This document shows positions 15,304 to 23,567 of a stretch of DNA of 64,000 bases, in pieces. The notes under the pieces were generated by a model. The model had not been told where the DNA came from. It saw only the letters and a program-made list of their open reading frames with translations, and made no database searches. Within the stretch, counting starts at the first letter, position 1, and each line of letters begins with the position of its first letter. Made by a program: the position numbers and the translations under genes. The stretch comes from Pseudomonas fluorescens (GTDB taxonomy: Bacteria > Pseudomonadota > Gammaproteobacteria > Pseudomonadales > Pseudomonadaceae), in the NCBI RefSeq assembly GCF_001648775.1, contig NZ_LVEJ01000002.1, forward strand, positions 62,001 through 126,000, given 5' to 3'.

Positions 15304-16572
15304 ATGGCCCTTTCTCACGGATCACTTCCTTTCAAAGAGCAGATCAGCTACTTCCGTGACAAGGTCAATTTGCCTACCCACTCATGGACAGACATCTACA
15401 CTGCTGAACATGACTACGCCTTCGTCGTGGCCGGTGCGATCAAGCGCAATCTGTTGACCGACCTGCGCGGCGCGGTCGAGAAGTCCATTGCCAACGGCAC
15501 AACCCTGGAACAGTTCCGCAAGGACTTCGACCAGATCGTCGGCAAACACGGCTGGCAGTATCAGGGCGAACGTGGCTGGCGCACCAACGTCATTTGGGAA
15601 ACCAACCTGCGCCAGTCCTACAACGCTGGTCGTGAAGCGCAGATGGCCGACCCCGAGCTACGCAAACGCCGCCCCTATGGCCTGTATCGACACGGCGACA
15701 GCGCCCACCCGCGCCCTATGCACTTGGCATGGAACGGAACGACACTGCCTTTGGATGACGCGTGGTGGGCGACTCATACCCCGTCGTGCGGCTGGGGCTG
15801 CAAGTGCAAAAAGTTCATGCTCTCAGCCAGAGATGTAGAGCGCCAAGGCCTGACAATCGGCCCTGCGCCCGCGATTGAATGGGAAGACAGAGTCATCGGT
15901 AAGAATGGCCCCAATGGCCCACGCACTGTTCGCGTGCCAAAAGGGATTGATCCGGGGTTTGAATATGCGCCCGGTCAATCACGCCTGACGAACGCCGTGC
16001 CCCAGCCGCGCACCCGTGATCCCCTGCCGGCAATGTCAGCTACGCCAGCCACAGTTTCGACAACGGACCTGCCCAAGCGTCGTCCGACCGACTCATTGCC
16101 GCTACCTCGACCAGTTCCAGCAACGCGACTACTCCCGGCCAAAGTCCAGGCACCGAAAGCGGTGACCCAGTTCCTGAGCGAGTTCGGGGCCACCGATACC
16201 ACCCCCGCCATATTCCGTGACGTAACCGGCGATACGCTGGTGATCGGCCAAGCGATGTTCACTGATGCCAAAACCGGCGCGACAGCGCTAACCCAACGAA
16301 TCAAGCCCCGCGAACTGCCTTTACTGGCCGAAGCCATTAAGACACCCGACGAAATTTGGGTGCGTCTGGAATGGCAGCCCGATCTGGGCAAGGCCGTACT
16401 GCGGCGTCGCTATTTCGCGCACATCCAAGTCAAAGGCAAAGCTGCTCCCGCCGTGGCAGTGTTCGACCAAGACGGCGATAGCTGGACAGGAGCAACCGGT
16501 TTTGTTGACGACAGCGAGCAGTATCTGGAGGCCTTGCGCCTCGGTGTTCGCCTTTATCGACGCACAGAATAG
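15304..16572 (+). CDS. gp30/F-like minor head protein with C-terminal nuclease-like domain
   Basis: The protein has 422 residues. Residues 60 to 190 form the SPP1 gp7/Mu F-type minor head domain, with the HTPSCGWGCKCKK cysteine motif. After a Pro-rich linker (about 225 to 285), residues 300 to 420 resemble the PBECR2-type nuclease domain (barnase/EndoU/colicin-like fold) known as a tail on such head proteins. Examples are IWVRLEWQ, RRRYFAHIQ and VAVFDQDGDSWTG. It is a structural protein that may carry an injected RNase-like activity; the latter is inference from family knowledge. Confidence 0.87.
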   Translation: MALSHGSLPFKEQISYFRDKVNLPTHSWTDIYTAEHDYAFVVAGAIKRNLLTDLRGAVEKSIANGTTLEQFRKDFDQIVGKHGWQYQGERGWRTNVIWETNLRQSYNAGREAQMADPELRKRRPYGLYRHGDSAHPRPMHLAWNGTTLPLDDAWWATHTPSCGWGCKCKKFMLSARDVERQGLTIGPAPAIEWEDRVIGKNGPNGPRTVRVPKGIDPGFEYAPGQSRLTNAVPQPRTRDPLPAMSATPATVSTTDLPKRRPTDSLPLPRPVPATRLLPAKVQAPKAVTQFLSEFGATDTTPAIFRDVTGDTLVIGQAMFTDAKTGATALTQRIKPRELPLLAEAIKTPDEIWVRLEWQPDLGKAVLRRRYFAHIQVKGKAAPAVAVFDQDGDSWTGATGFVDDSEQYLEALRLGVRLYRRTE

Positions 16573-16580
16573 GAGAAACC

Positions 16581-17138
16581 ATGGCCGGTACAATGCTCGA
16601 TGTCGTCATTGATACAACCAATATTGGTAAAGCCCTGGGCGAACTGTCCGAACGTTTGGGAGACCTGACAACCCCACTCAACGACATTGCCGAATACCTG
16701 CACCAGTCCACTGACGACCGCTTCAGCAGGCAAGTTGCACCTGACGGCACACCTTGGGCACCGCTGGCCCCGTCGACGCTGGCACGCAAGAAAGGTGGGC
16801 GCATCCTGCGCGACAAAGGCACGCTGCAGGACACGATGCGGCACAGTGTCAGCAATAATGAATTGGCGTTCGGTACTGATCGAATCTACGGCGCCATTCA
16901 CCAGTTCGGCGGCAAGATCGAGCACGCAGCAAGATCGCAGCAGGTTTACTTCCGTCAAGGCAAGCATGGTTCTGTCGGCAACCGTTTTGTGCAGAAGCGG
17001 AAATCCAATTTCGCGCAGTGGGTGACACGTGGTGCGCATTCAACAGATATTGCTGCGCGCCCATATCTCGGGCTTTCTTCTGAGGACGTCGGCGAGATTG
17101 TTTGGATCATCAAAGACTATCTGCTCGCCCCATTTTAA
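16581..17138 (+). CDS. virion morphogenesis protein (Mu gpG), head-tail completion
   Basis: The protein has 185 residues of the phage virion morphogenesis family. Typical motifs are FSRQVAPDGTPWAPLAPSTL, RILRDKGTLQDT and YGAIHQFGG. These proteins complete heads or tails before joining. The N-terminus is helical with a GELSERLGDL stretch. The next Mu-type gene, the protease, begins only 1.27 kb further on because a foreign gene lies in between. Confidence 0.92.
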   Translation: MAGTMLDVVIDTTNIGKALGELSERLGDLTTPLNDIAEYLHQSTDDRFSRQVAPDGTPWAPLAPSTLARKKGGRILRDKGTLQDTMRHSVSNNELAFGTDRIYGAIHQFGGKIEHAARSQQVYFRQGKHGSVGNRFVQKRKSNFAQWVTRGAHSTDIAARPYLGLSSEDVGEIVWIIKDYLLAPF

Positions 17139-17286
17139 TGTTGGCTGCTTACATCGCCTGAGAGACGCGGAGCGCGGTGAGGTACATGTCCGGCTAGCTT
17201 GCGTCTCTATAGGGCGTTAGGTGTGCGTTAGATTGGCTGCCAATGCTAGTCTGCCTCAATAGCCCCCCTTCTCAATAGGATCGTGT

Positions 17287-18375
17287 ATGGCAAGGATTAC
17301 AAAAAGCCTGATGAAAATTTCAAAACATCCATCAACAGGCAAGGTGTTAAAGGTTGCCGACATTGCTGCGAAGGCTGGTGTGAACATAATGTCAGCAGGA
17401 GCACCTTTGGTGGATGCCCTTTACGAAATCTCAAAAACGGGGGTAGGTAAGATCCGGGAATACGTCCATGCAAGGGATGATCGTCGAATTTTAGAATTTC
17501 ACCAGCACCTCCTTTTTCGTGATGAAGTGCTTGACGTGGAAATGTTAGAAGGCGAATTGGACGAAGCGAATTTCCATGCGTTGATGCAAGCCTGCTTGAC
17601 TGATATTGAAGATGAGAAAACAGTTCCATACGCACTTTTGACTCGGGCCATTGCTCTTGGAAAAGTAAAGCAAGAGCTAAGACGGCACTTTATTTTGTCG
17701 CTTAAAGATTTGGCTTGGGAGCACTTAGACTTCCTTAGACAGGCATATGTGCTTACCAAGTTCTCAATTATCCCTCCACAGGGTTCAGGTGCGCTTACTG
17801 CCGAAACCATTTTGACAGGATATGTTCCCGGCAGCGTTGAGCACTTGGCCGTTGTCAATCTTACTTCAAAGGGCTTTGTTGCGGGCCTAGAACTGAGTGA
17901 GCTCGGAAAAGACTTTGTGACGTCTTGTTCTTCCAACGACGATCTGAACCCTGGAGCATATAACCTGCAGGTTTGGAGCGGTCACAAATGTGACATTATA
18001 CTTTTAGATCAAGCGGGCGATTTTATGCGAGTGCTAGATCTTATTCAAAATGCCCTCAGAGACAAAGGAATAAGCTGTCTTAGTGGAACTGCAATGGAGG
18101 GGGCTCTTGATCGCCGACAGGCAAATCCATACGCAAGCTGTGCCATCGTGGTTTTCAGGCGAGGGAAAATTTTAGAAGCTGAACGCCTAGAAAGTTTAAA
18201 GTACCGCGTGAAAGATAAGCCAGTAGTTCAGTTGTTGATCGACAGCGATGGGAATAACACTGTGGAGGAGCTGGTTGCTGCAGAAACACTGGTCATTAAT
18301 AGTGCTGATTTGCAGAATGGTGCAAAACTGATCGTAGAAAAACTTGTTTCTCAAATAAATCTTAAACACCGCTGA
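17287..18375 (+). CDS. large forward moron of unknown function, candidate defence gene
   Basis: This 362-residue protein is encoded by DNA clearly AT-richer than its surroundings, with its own 148-base upstream region and a stem-loop after it. Residues 1 to 60 are amphipathic and partly hydrophobic. Residues 60 to 165 are helical (DEKTVPYALLTRAIALGKV, then LAWEHLDFLRQAYV) and recall the general layout of DUF4393-like abortive-infection proteins. Residues 215 to 360 look like an alpha/beta domain: strand-like CDIILLDQAG, CAIVVFRRG and KPVVQLLIDSD. That domain could be TIR-like. Both comparisons are weak impressions, not assignments. No Mu gene occupies this position. Confidence 0.8.
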   Translation: MARITKSLMKISKHPSTGKVLKVADIAAKAGVNIMSAGAPLVDALYEISKTGVGKIREYVHARDDRRILEFHQHLLFRDEVLDVEMLEGELDEANFHALMQACLTDIEDEKTVPYALLTRAIALGKVKQELRRHFILSLKDLAWEHLDFLRQAYVLTKFSIIPPQGSGALTAETILTGYVPGSVEHLAVVNLTSKGFVAGLELSELGKDFVTSCSSNDDLNPGAYNLQVWSGHKCDIILLDQAGDFMRVLDLIQNALRDKGISCLSGTAMEGALDRRQANPYASCAIVVFRRGKILEAERLESLKYRVKDKPVVQLLIDSDGNNTVEELVAAETLVINSADLQNGAKLIVEKLVSQINLKHR

Positions 18376-18386
18376 AACTCAGCGTC

Positions 18387-18412
18387 GCCGCCAGGTTCCT
18401 CAAACTGGCGGC
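18387..18412 (+). other. stem-loop abutting the protease start codon
   Basis: GCCGCCAG (18387-18394) pairs perfectly with CTGGCGGC (18405-18412) around a ten-base loop; the ATG of the protease gene is the next base. There is no SD sequence and no T-run. It may be the 3' end structure of the inserted gene or a translation control element. Confidence 0.5.
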
Positions 18413-19384
18413 ATGAAGACACAGCTCGCCCTAAACACCGACCTCTCCGCTGCCATCGCTGATGGCAAGGCGCCCGACTGGGTCGAACTTATCCCGCCCG
18501 GCCCAAAGGTCTCAGGTCGCGACGGCCGGCAATGGCTTTTCGATGAACTCGCCGGGGCGCTGGTGCAGTCCAGCTTCACCGGCCGGGCGATTGACCTGCC
18601 CATTGACTGGGAACATGCCACCCAGCACCGCGCGACGAAGGGTGAAAGCGCACCGGCCGCTGGCTGGATCAAACAACTTGAAATGCGCAGCGGCGCCCTC
18701 TGGGGTTTCGTTGACTGGACGCCCCGTGCGTCGGCCCAGGTAATCAGCCGCGAATACCGCTTTCTATCGCCCGTCTTCGACTACGAACCCGACACCACTC
18801 GCATCGTGCGTCTGGTCAGCGCAGGCCTGACCAACAAACCCAACTTCCTGCTCACAGCCCTCAATCAAGAAACCCCGGAGAACACGCCAGTGAAGCTTTC
18901 ACCTGCGCTTTTGGCCGCGCTCGGTTTGCCCGAGACAGCCACCGAAGAACAGGCCGTCGCGGCCACCACACAACTGATCAAGTCCACGACCCAAGCGCTG
19001 AACACCGAACGGCCCAACTTGGAGCAATTCGTCCCCCGGGCGGATTACAACGCACTCGAAACCCGCGCCACCAATGCCGAACAAGCCCTGGCCACTCAGA
19101 AGAAGACCGAGCACGAAAAGGCTGTCGATACGCTGATCACCTTTGCAACCAAGGCTGGAAAGATCACGCCTGCCACCGTCGACTATCACCGTGCTGCCTG
19201 TCAGGACGAAACCGGCTTGGCTCGCTTCAAGGCTTTTGTAGAAGCAGCGCCTGTCGTGGCGGCAGATACCACCCTCGGCGAACGCAAACCAGAAAACACC
19301 GCCACCGCTCTCAACGCAGAAGAACAACAGGTCGCCAAGCTGTTGGGTATGAGTGAGGCCGAATTCATCAAGGGCAAGGCGTAA
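18413..19384 (+). CDS. prohead protease/scaffold (Mu gpI, with gpZ-like internal product)
   Basis: The protein has 323 residues. The N-terminal half is the Mu-type protease with the conserved LPIDWEHAT segment (about 61 to 69), and AGWIKQLEMR and FLSPVFDYEP follow. The C-terminal half (from about residue 160) is helical and charged like a scaffold. An in-frame GTG at 18890, with GGAG nine bases upstream, would start a separate scaffold of about 164 residues, as Mu makes gpZ from within gene I. The protease matures the prohead and removes the scaffold. Confidence 0.92.
   Translation: MKTQLALNTDLSAAIADGKAPDWVELIPPGPKVSGRDGRQWLFDELAGALVQSSFTGRAIDLPIDWEHATQHRATKGESAPAAGWIKQLEMRSGALWGFVDWTPRASAQVISREYRFLSPVFDYEPDTTRIVRLVSAGLTNKPNFLLTALNQETPENTPVKLSPALLAALGLPETATEEQAVAATTQLIKSTTQALNTERPNLEQFVPRADYNALETRATNAEQALATQKKTEHEKAVDTLITFATKAGKITPATVDYHRAACQDETGLARFKAFVEAAPVVAADTTLGERKPENTATALNAEEQQVAKLLGMSEAEFIKGKA
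18890..19384 (+). CDS. possible internal scaffold protein (gpZ equivalent)
   Basis: GTG 18890 is in frame with the protease gene, at its codon 160, and has GGAG at 18877-18880. Translation from here would give only the helical, Glu/Lys-rich scaffold half. Mu and several relatives make such an in-frame product. The existence of the start is inferred from the site and family knowledge, not shown. Confidence 0.45.
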   Translation: MKLSPALLAALGLPETATEEQAVAATTQLIKSTTQALNTERPNLEQFVPRADYNALETRATNAEQALATQKKTEHEKAVDTLITFATKAGKITPATVDYHRAACQDETGLARFKAFVEAAPVVAADTTLGERKPENTATALNAEEQQVAKLLGMSEAEFIKGKA

Positions 19385-19411
19385 ACCTGCCCCTCTATAA
19401 AGGAAGCTTTC

Positions 19412-20305
19412 ATGATCATTACATCGGGTGCCTTGACCGCGTTGTTTACTGCGTTCAAGGCTGAGTTCCAAGCATCACAAACCGCAACACCCACCGATTG
19501 GAAGCGCATTGCAACCCAAGTCCCGTCGTCGTCTGCCAGCAATACATACGGCTGGCTCGGGCAGTTCCCGACATTTCGCGAGTGGATGGGTGACCGCGTT
19601 CTCAAAAATATGGCGGCGCACAGCTACTCCATCACCAACAAGAAATTCGAATCCTCGGTCGCAGTGCCTCGCGATGCCATCGAAGATGACGAAATCGGCG
19701 TGTACAAACCCCTCTTCGCTGAAATGGGTCGAGCGTCTTCCGCCCACCCCGACGAATTGGTATTCGGCCTGCTCAACGCAGGTTTAGAAACGCTGTGCTA
19801 TGACGGGCAAAATTTCTTTGATCCCGATCATCCGGTCTTTCCCGAGACGGACGGCACCGGCACAGCAGAGTCTGTCAGCAACTTCAATGAAGGCACCGGC
19901 CCTGCCTGGTATCTGCTTGATGTCAGCCGCGCCATCAAACCGCTGATCTTTCAGAACCGCCGCAACTACGCACTCAAAGCCATGACCAACATGGACGACG
20001 AGCAGGTATTCATGCGTGACGAATACCGCTACGGCGTCGATGCCCGCGTCAATGTGGGCTTTGGCTTCTGGCAATTTGCTTACTGCTCGAAAGAGCCACT
20101 GACCGCCGCGACCTATGGCGCTGCCCGCGCTGCCATGAAGAACTTCAAGGCCGACGGGGGCCGTCCGCTCGGTATCAATCCTGGGCTGTTGGTCGTCCCG
20201 TCTCAACTGGAAGGCCCGGCCCGCAAGATTCTGGTCAAAGACGCCGACAACGGCAACGAATGGGCAGGCACCGCCGAAGTGCTGGCACCGAGCTGGCTCG
20301 GATAA
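19412..20305 (+). CDS. major head (capsid) protein, Mu gpT
   Basis: The protein has 297 residues of the FluMu gpT family. Typical segments are FPTFREWMGDR, SYSITNKKFESSVAVPRDAIEDDEIG and NAGLETLCYDGQNFFDPDHP. It is the main capsid subunit. AGGAAG precedes the ATG. It follows the protease/scaffold gene as in Mu. Confidence 0.95.
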   Translation: MIITSGALTALFTAFKAEFQASQTATPTDWKRIATQVPSSSASNTYGWLGQFPTFREWMGDRVLKNMAAHSYSITNKKFESSVAVPRDAIEDDEIGVYKPLFAEMGRASSAHPDELVFGLLNAGLETLCYDGQNFFDPDHPVFPETDGTGTAESVSNFNEGTGPAWYLLDVSRAIKPLIFQNRRNYALKAMTNMDDEQVFMRDEYRYGVDARVNVGFGFWQFAYCSKEPLTAATYGAARAAMKNFKADGGRPLGINPGLLVVPSQLEGPARKILVKDADNGNEWAGTAEVLAPSWLG

Positions 20306-20314
20306 GGGGGCGCC

Positions 20315-20833
20315 ATGACCATCGTTATCAGCGCCAAGCGCGACGGCTTCCGTCGGTGCGGTATCGCGCACCCCAGCACGCCCACGTCTTATCCAGACGA
20401 TTTTTTCACGGAAGAACAGTTGGACGCTTTGGATAAAGAACCGCAATTGGTGCTCGCCTATGCGGCGGACGGATTCGACCTGGTGCAGGAGCCGCCCCAT
20501 GAACCTTTGTCGCAAGTCGCGCTACCGCAAGCGCCCAACGCCTTGGAAGCAATCGAGCCGCAAGCGCTTGAAACAAACGCTACAGCTGTGGGTGATGCAG
20601 TGGTCGGCACCGTCGGCCCGATCCTGGGCGACAGCGAGCATGGATCGAACGTTGAGGGAACTGGCCCGGTGCCTGTGACCGGCCCAGTGGACACTTCGAA
20701 TCTCCACGTTAATCAGGAACAACCTACACACGATGATCCGACGGCCACCCTACCGGCACCGGGTGACGCAATCGAGCAGCCCGCCAAGCCCGATAAAAGC
20801 CGAGCTGCCAAAGCCAAGGACAACAACAAATGA
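20315..20833 (+). CDS. HI1506-like protein with FluMu N-terminal domain (Mu gp35)
   Basis: This 172-residue protein has a conserved N-terminal domain of about 50 residues. That domain includes VISAKRDGFRRCGIAHPS, YPDDFFTEEQLDAL and EPQLVLAY, as in HI1506/gp35 proteins. The rest is a low-complexity, acidic and Pro/Ala-rich tail ending in a Lys-rich segment. It lies between the head protein and DUF1320, as expected. Its function in the virion is not established. Confidence 0.85.
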   Translation: MTIVISAKRDGFRRCGIAHPSTPTSYPDDFFTEEQLDALDKEPQLVLAYAADGFDLVQEPPHEPLSQVALPQAPNALEAIEPQALETNATAVGDAVVGTVGPILGDSEHGSNVEGTGPVPVTGPVDTSNLHVNQEQPTHDDPTATLPAPGDAIEQPAKPDKSRAAKAKDNNK

Positions 20834-21321
20834 ACCTGTCGCTGCCAACCGCCACCCAGCTTCTGATCCGTTTCGGCGCTCGTGACATTGCCCAAATTGC
20901 TGCTCCGGATTCAGGTCGGACAATTGAGCCAGAGCTGCTGGTAGCGGTGGCATCTGGAGAGCCACTGGGCGAATGGCCGGCTGAAGATGTGCTGATTGCG
21001 GCAGCAACGTTAGTCAGGATCGCCGACGCGGTGACCAGGGCGCGCAGTGAGGTTTCGTTTTACCTGCGCTTCCGCTCGGCCGCAGACGAGGCGCCCCAGT
21101 GGGTAACCGACGATCTGGCCGAGATCGCCCGCTATCACTTATATGACGATGCCGGCAAAGAGGATTCAACGGTACGGGTGCTTTACAAAGACGTGATCAA
21201 ACGTCTGGAAACCTTGGCTTTGGAAGACAAGGAACGCGGGGCGTCGGACAGCGGAGAGTCTGGCTTGCAGATCAGCAGCCAACTTCGGCTGATGAGCCGC
21301 CGCACCTTGAGGGCGTTGTGA
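20830..21321 (+). CDS. DUF1320 protein (Mu gp36), head-tail connector
   Basis: The protein has 163 residues. The motif YLRFRSAADEAPQWVTDDLAEIARYHLYDD is the DUF1320 core. Related gp36 proteins act at the head-tail interface. It overlaps the preceding gene by four bases, and its stop overlaps the next start (TGATG). The N-terminal 40 residues (TQLLIRFGARDIAQIA) are also family-typical. Confidence 0.9.
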   Translation: MNLSLPTATQLLIRFGARDIAQIAAPDSGRTIEPELLVAVASGEPLGEWPAEDVLIAAATLVRIADAVTRARSEVSFYLRFRSAADEAPQWVTDDLAEIARYHLYDDAGKEDSTVRVLYKDVIKRLETLALEDKERGASDSGESGLQISSQLRLMSRRTLRAL

Positions 21322-21887
21322 TGCTTGGCGAACTGGAGGACTTAATCGAAGCGCGCCTCAAGGAACTGAACGCCAAGTTGCCGCGCTTGGCGGTGGCAAG
21401 TTACGGCGGCGAATTGAGCGACCCGGATCTCTTGCCGGACTTACTCAAGCGCTGCCCGACCATCCTGCTGATGGTGCCCAGAGCTGCGCTAACGCGCAAA
21501 GCCCATGGCCGCTACAGCGTGTTGATCACGTTTCGCCTGGTCATCGCCACCCGCCACCCTCGTGGCGAACGGGAGACCCGGCGTGGCACCACGCCTACCG
21601 ACATCGGCAGCTACGCACTTTGGGAAGCCTGCATGCACCAGTTGGTGGAATGGCAGCCCTGGGAAAACCGCGCCGCCATCCGGCCGACTGAACTCTCCAA
21701 TCTGGTCAACGGCAAGTTCGCGAGCGACCACCTCTCTGTCCTGGGGCAATCGTTCGTCATCGAACTGGACTGGGAGAGGCCGACAGAGGCGCTGCCGGAT
21801 CTGCTCGGCATCAACATGGCTTATCACTCGCCAGCGGGCAACCCTCAACCGGTGGCCACCGACAACGTCAAATTGGGAGACATGTAA
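21321..21887 (+). CDS. DUF1834 protein (Mu gp37), tail terminator-like
   Basis: The protein has 188 residues when started at ATG 21321; the GTG at 21318 is less likely. The family core contains VASYGGELSD, the strand-rich YSVLITFRLVIATRHPRGERETR and DIGSYALWEACMHQLVEWQPW. gp37 homologues cap the tail or join it to the head. It overlaps the next ATG by one base. Confidence 0.9.
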   Translation: MLGELEDLIEARLKELNAKLPRLAVASYGGELSDPDLLPDLLKRCPTILLMVPRAALTRKAHGRYSVLITFRLVIATRHPRGERETRRGTTPTDIGSYALWEACMHQLVEWQPWENRAAIRPTELSNLVNGKFASDHLSVLGQSFVIELDWERPTEALPDLLGINMAYHSPAGNPQPVATDNVKLGDM

Positions 21888-22084
21888 TGCATGTCATCGC
21901 CGCACCGGGTCATCGGGTGCCCACAGAAACAGACCCGTACCAGCATATCGATCCAGCGCCTGCCGATTCGGTCGAGGTGCCGGACACTTCTTACTACCGT
22001 CGTCGGATCGCGGCGGGCGAACTGCTGATGAGCAAGAAACCGCGCAACAGTGCCAAACAACCCGCACAGGAACCCGTCGAATGA
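21887..22084 (+). CDS. DUF2635 protein (Mu gp38)
   Basis: This small protein of 65 residues has the DUF2635 pattern. It starts with a strand and VPTE, continues with VEVPDTSYYRRRIAAGELL and ends in a Lys/Pro-rich tail. It always precedes the tail sheath gene in Mu-like phages. The TGA overlaps the sheath ATG by three bases. Its function is unknown. Confidence 0.88.
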   Translation: MHVIAAPGHRVPTETDPYQHIDPAPADSVEVPDTSYYRRRIAAGELLMSKKPRNSAKQPAQEPVE

Positions 22085-23178
22085 ACATCGAGTTTGACAC
22101 CATCCCCGCTTCAATCCGAAAGCCGGGTGCTTATTTTGAGTTCAATACCAGCTTGGCCGTGCGCACACTGCCGACCAATAAACAAAGCATCTGCCTGATT
22201 GTGCCGCTGAGCGCTGGAGCCACTGCGCAACCCAACGTGCCTACCCAGTTTTACAGCGCCATCGAGGCCGGGAAGCTGTTCGGGCCAGTTGCCGAAGAGA
22301 TGGCCGCCGCTGCGATTACTGCCTATCGCTATGTGGCCATCTCCGCTGTGGGTGTGGTGGTAGAAGGCGATGCGGAGCCAAACATCGCGACCGCATTGGA
22401 TGCGACAGCCTTGGGCGACTTCACCTTGTTGGTTCCTGCTTGGTTCAGCCAGACCGCGCTGACCGCGTTGCGCGGCCACCTCCAGACTTACACCGACTCA
22501 ATCGAGCAACAGAGCATCATCGGCGTGGCGGCACTGACCAGCACCTTGTCAGCGTCCACTACGTTGGCGGCGTCGCTAAACTCCGGCGCCATTACCTTGG
22601 CCGTTTTGCCTGGTACTGCATCGACAGCACGCCAAGTGGCGGCCGCCTATGCGGCTGTCATTGCCTCCGAAGAAGACCCGGCACGTCCGTTGAATACGTT
22701 GGTGCTCAAAGGTATCCAGGTTCCCGCAATTACCCAACGCCTTGGACGCACCGAACAGGAAACCGCGTTGGCCAACGGAGTGACACCGTTGGAAGTCGCG
22801 GCCGGTGACGTGATCCAGATTGTTCGCGCAGTGACCACCTACACCAAATCGGCAGCCGGTGCGACGGATGTATCGCTCTTAGACCTGACCACCATCCGCA
22901 CACTGTATTACGTGCGCAACGCCTGCCGCGAACGCATCCGACTGCGTTTCCCCCGCTCGAAGCTGTCCAAGAAAACCCCGGATGCCGTGCGCGGTGAGCT
23001 GCTGGACGTGCTGTACAAGCTGGAAGAACTGGAGATCGTCGAAGAGGTCGAGGCCAACGCCGACAGCTTGGTCGTCGTGCGTTCGCCCCAAGACGTAAAC
23101 CGGCTCAACGCCGCTATTCCCACCGATGTCGTCAACGGCCTGCATGTTTTCGCCGGTCGCATCGACTTGCTCTTGTAA
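22081..23178 (+). CDS. contractile tail sheath protein (Mu gpL)
   Basis: The N-terminus (IEFDTIPASIRKPGAYFEFNTS) is the gpL signature. The C-terminal LVVVRSPQDVNRLNAAIPTDVVNGLHVFAGRIDLLL is the conserved sheath end. The sheath shows that the phage is a myovirus. At 365 residues it is shorter than Mu gpL (about 495), apparently lacking part of the outer domain, but the start and end are both intact. ATG 22081 is used; longer readings run through two other genes. Confidence 0.93.
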   Translation: MNIEFDTIPASIRKPGAYFEFNTSLAVRTLPTNKQSICLIVPLSAGATAQPNVPTQFYSAIEAGKLFGPVAEEMAAAAITAYRYVAISAVGVVVEGDAEPNIATALDATALGDFTLLVPAWFSQTALTALRGHLQTYTDSIEQQSIIGVAALTSTLSASTTLAASLNSGAITLAVLPGTASTARQVAAAYAAVIASEEDPARPLNTLVLKGIQVPAITQRLGRTEQETALANGVTPLEVAAGDVIQIVRAVTTYTKSAAGATDVSLLDLTTIRTLYYVRNACRERIRLRFPRSKLSKKTPDAVRGELLDVLYKLEELEIVEEVEANADSLVVVRSPQDVNRLNAAIPTDVVNGLHVFAGRIDLLL

Positions 23179-23191
23179 GAGGTAAACCCAA

Positions 23192-23563
23192 ATGGCTGAC
23201 AGTTTTGTGGGACAAATTGTTCTTGAAATCAACGGTACGGATTACGAAGTGATCAGTGTCGAACCTAGCCTCAAGACCGGGCGCAAAGTGGTCAAGACCA
23301 TGAATCGCACCGGTCGCGCCACCGGCACGGCCAAGGGTATCGAAGAACACGATCTGAAAATCTCAGTGGCCATTCCAAAATCAGGGGAGCCGGACTGGCG
23401 TGCATTGATGGACGCAAAGATCACCATCTACCCCGAAGACGGAGGTAGCAAACGCCAGACCTGGACAGGCTGCGCACTGCTTGAGATGGGCAGTAAGTAC
23501 CAAGTCGAGGGCGAAGCCACCCGTGATCTGACTGTCGCAGCACTGAACTACTACCCGGAGTAA
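23192..23563 (+). CDS. tail tube protein (Mu gpM)
   Basis: The protein has 123 residues, beta-rich, with the pattern FVGQIVLEINGTDYEVISVEP, KTMNRTGRATGTAKG and LDVTVAA-like ending. This matches Mu-type tail tubes. GAGGT precedes the ATG. It polymerises inside the sheath to form the DNA channel. It follows the sheath gene as usual. Confidence 0.92.
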   Translation: MADSFVGQIVLEINGTDYEVISVEPSLKTGRKVVKTMNRTGRATGTAKGIEEHDLKISVAIPKSGEPDWRALMDAKITIYPEDGGSKRQTWTGCALLEMGSKYQVEGEATRDLTVAALNYYPE

Positions 23564-23567
23564 CTCA

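Noticed and set aside
17161..17208. AGAGACGC/GCGTCTCT inverted repeat as end of a small transposon around the cargo gene
   Set aside because: The two halves are 32 bases apart on the same side of the gene; no matching copy is found on the other side.
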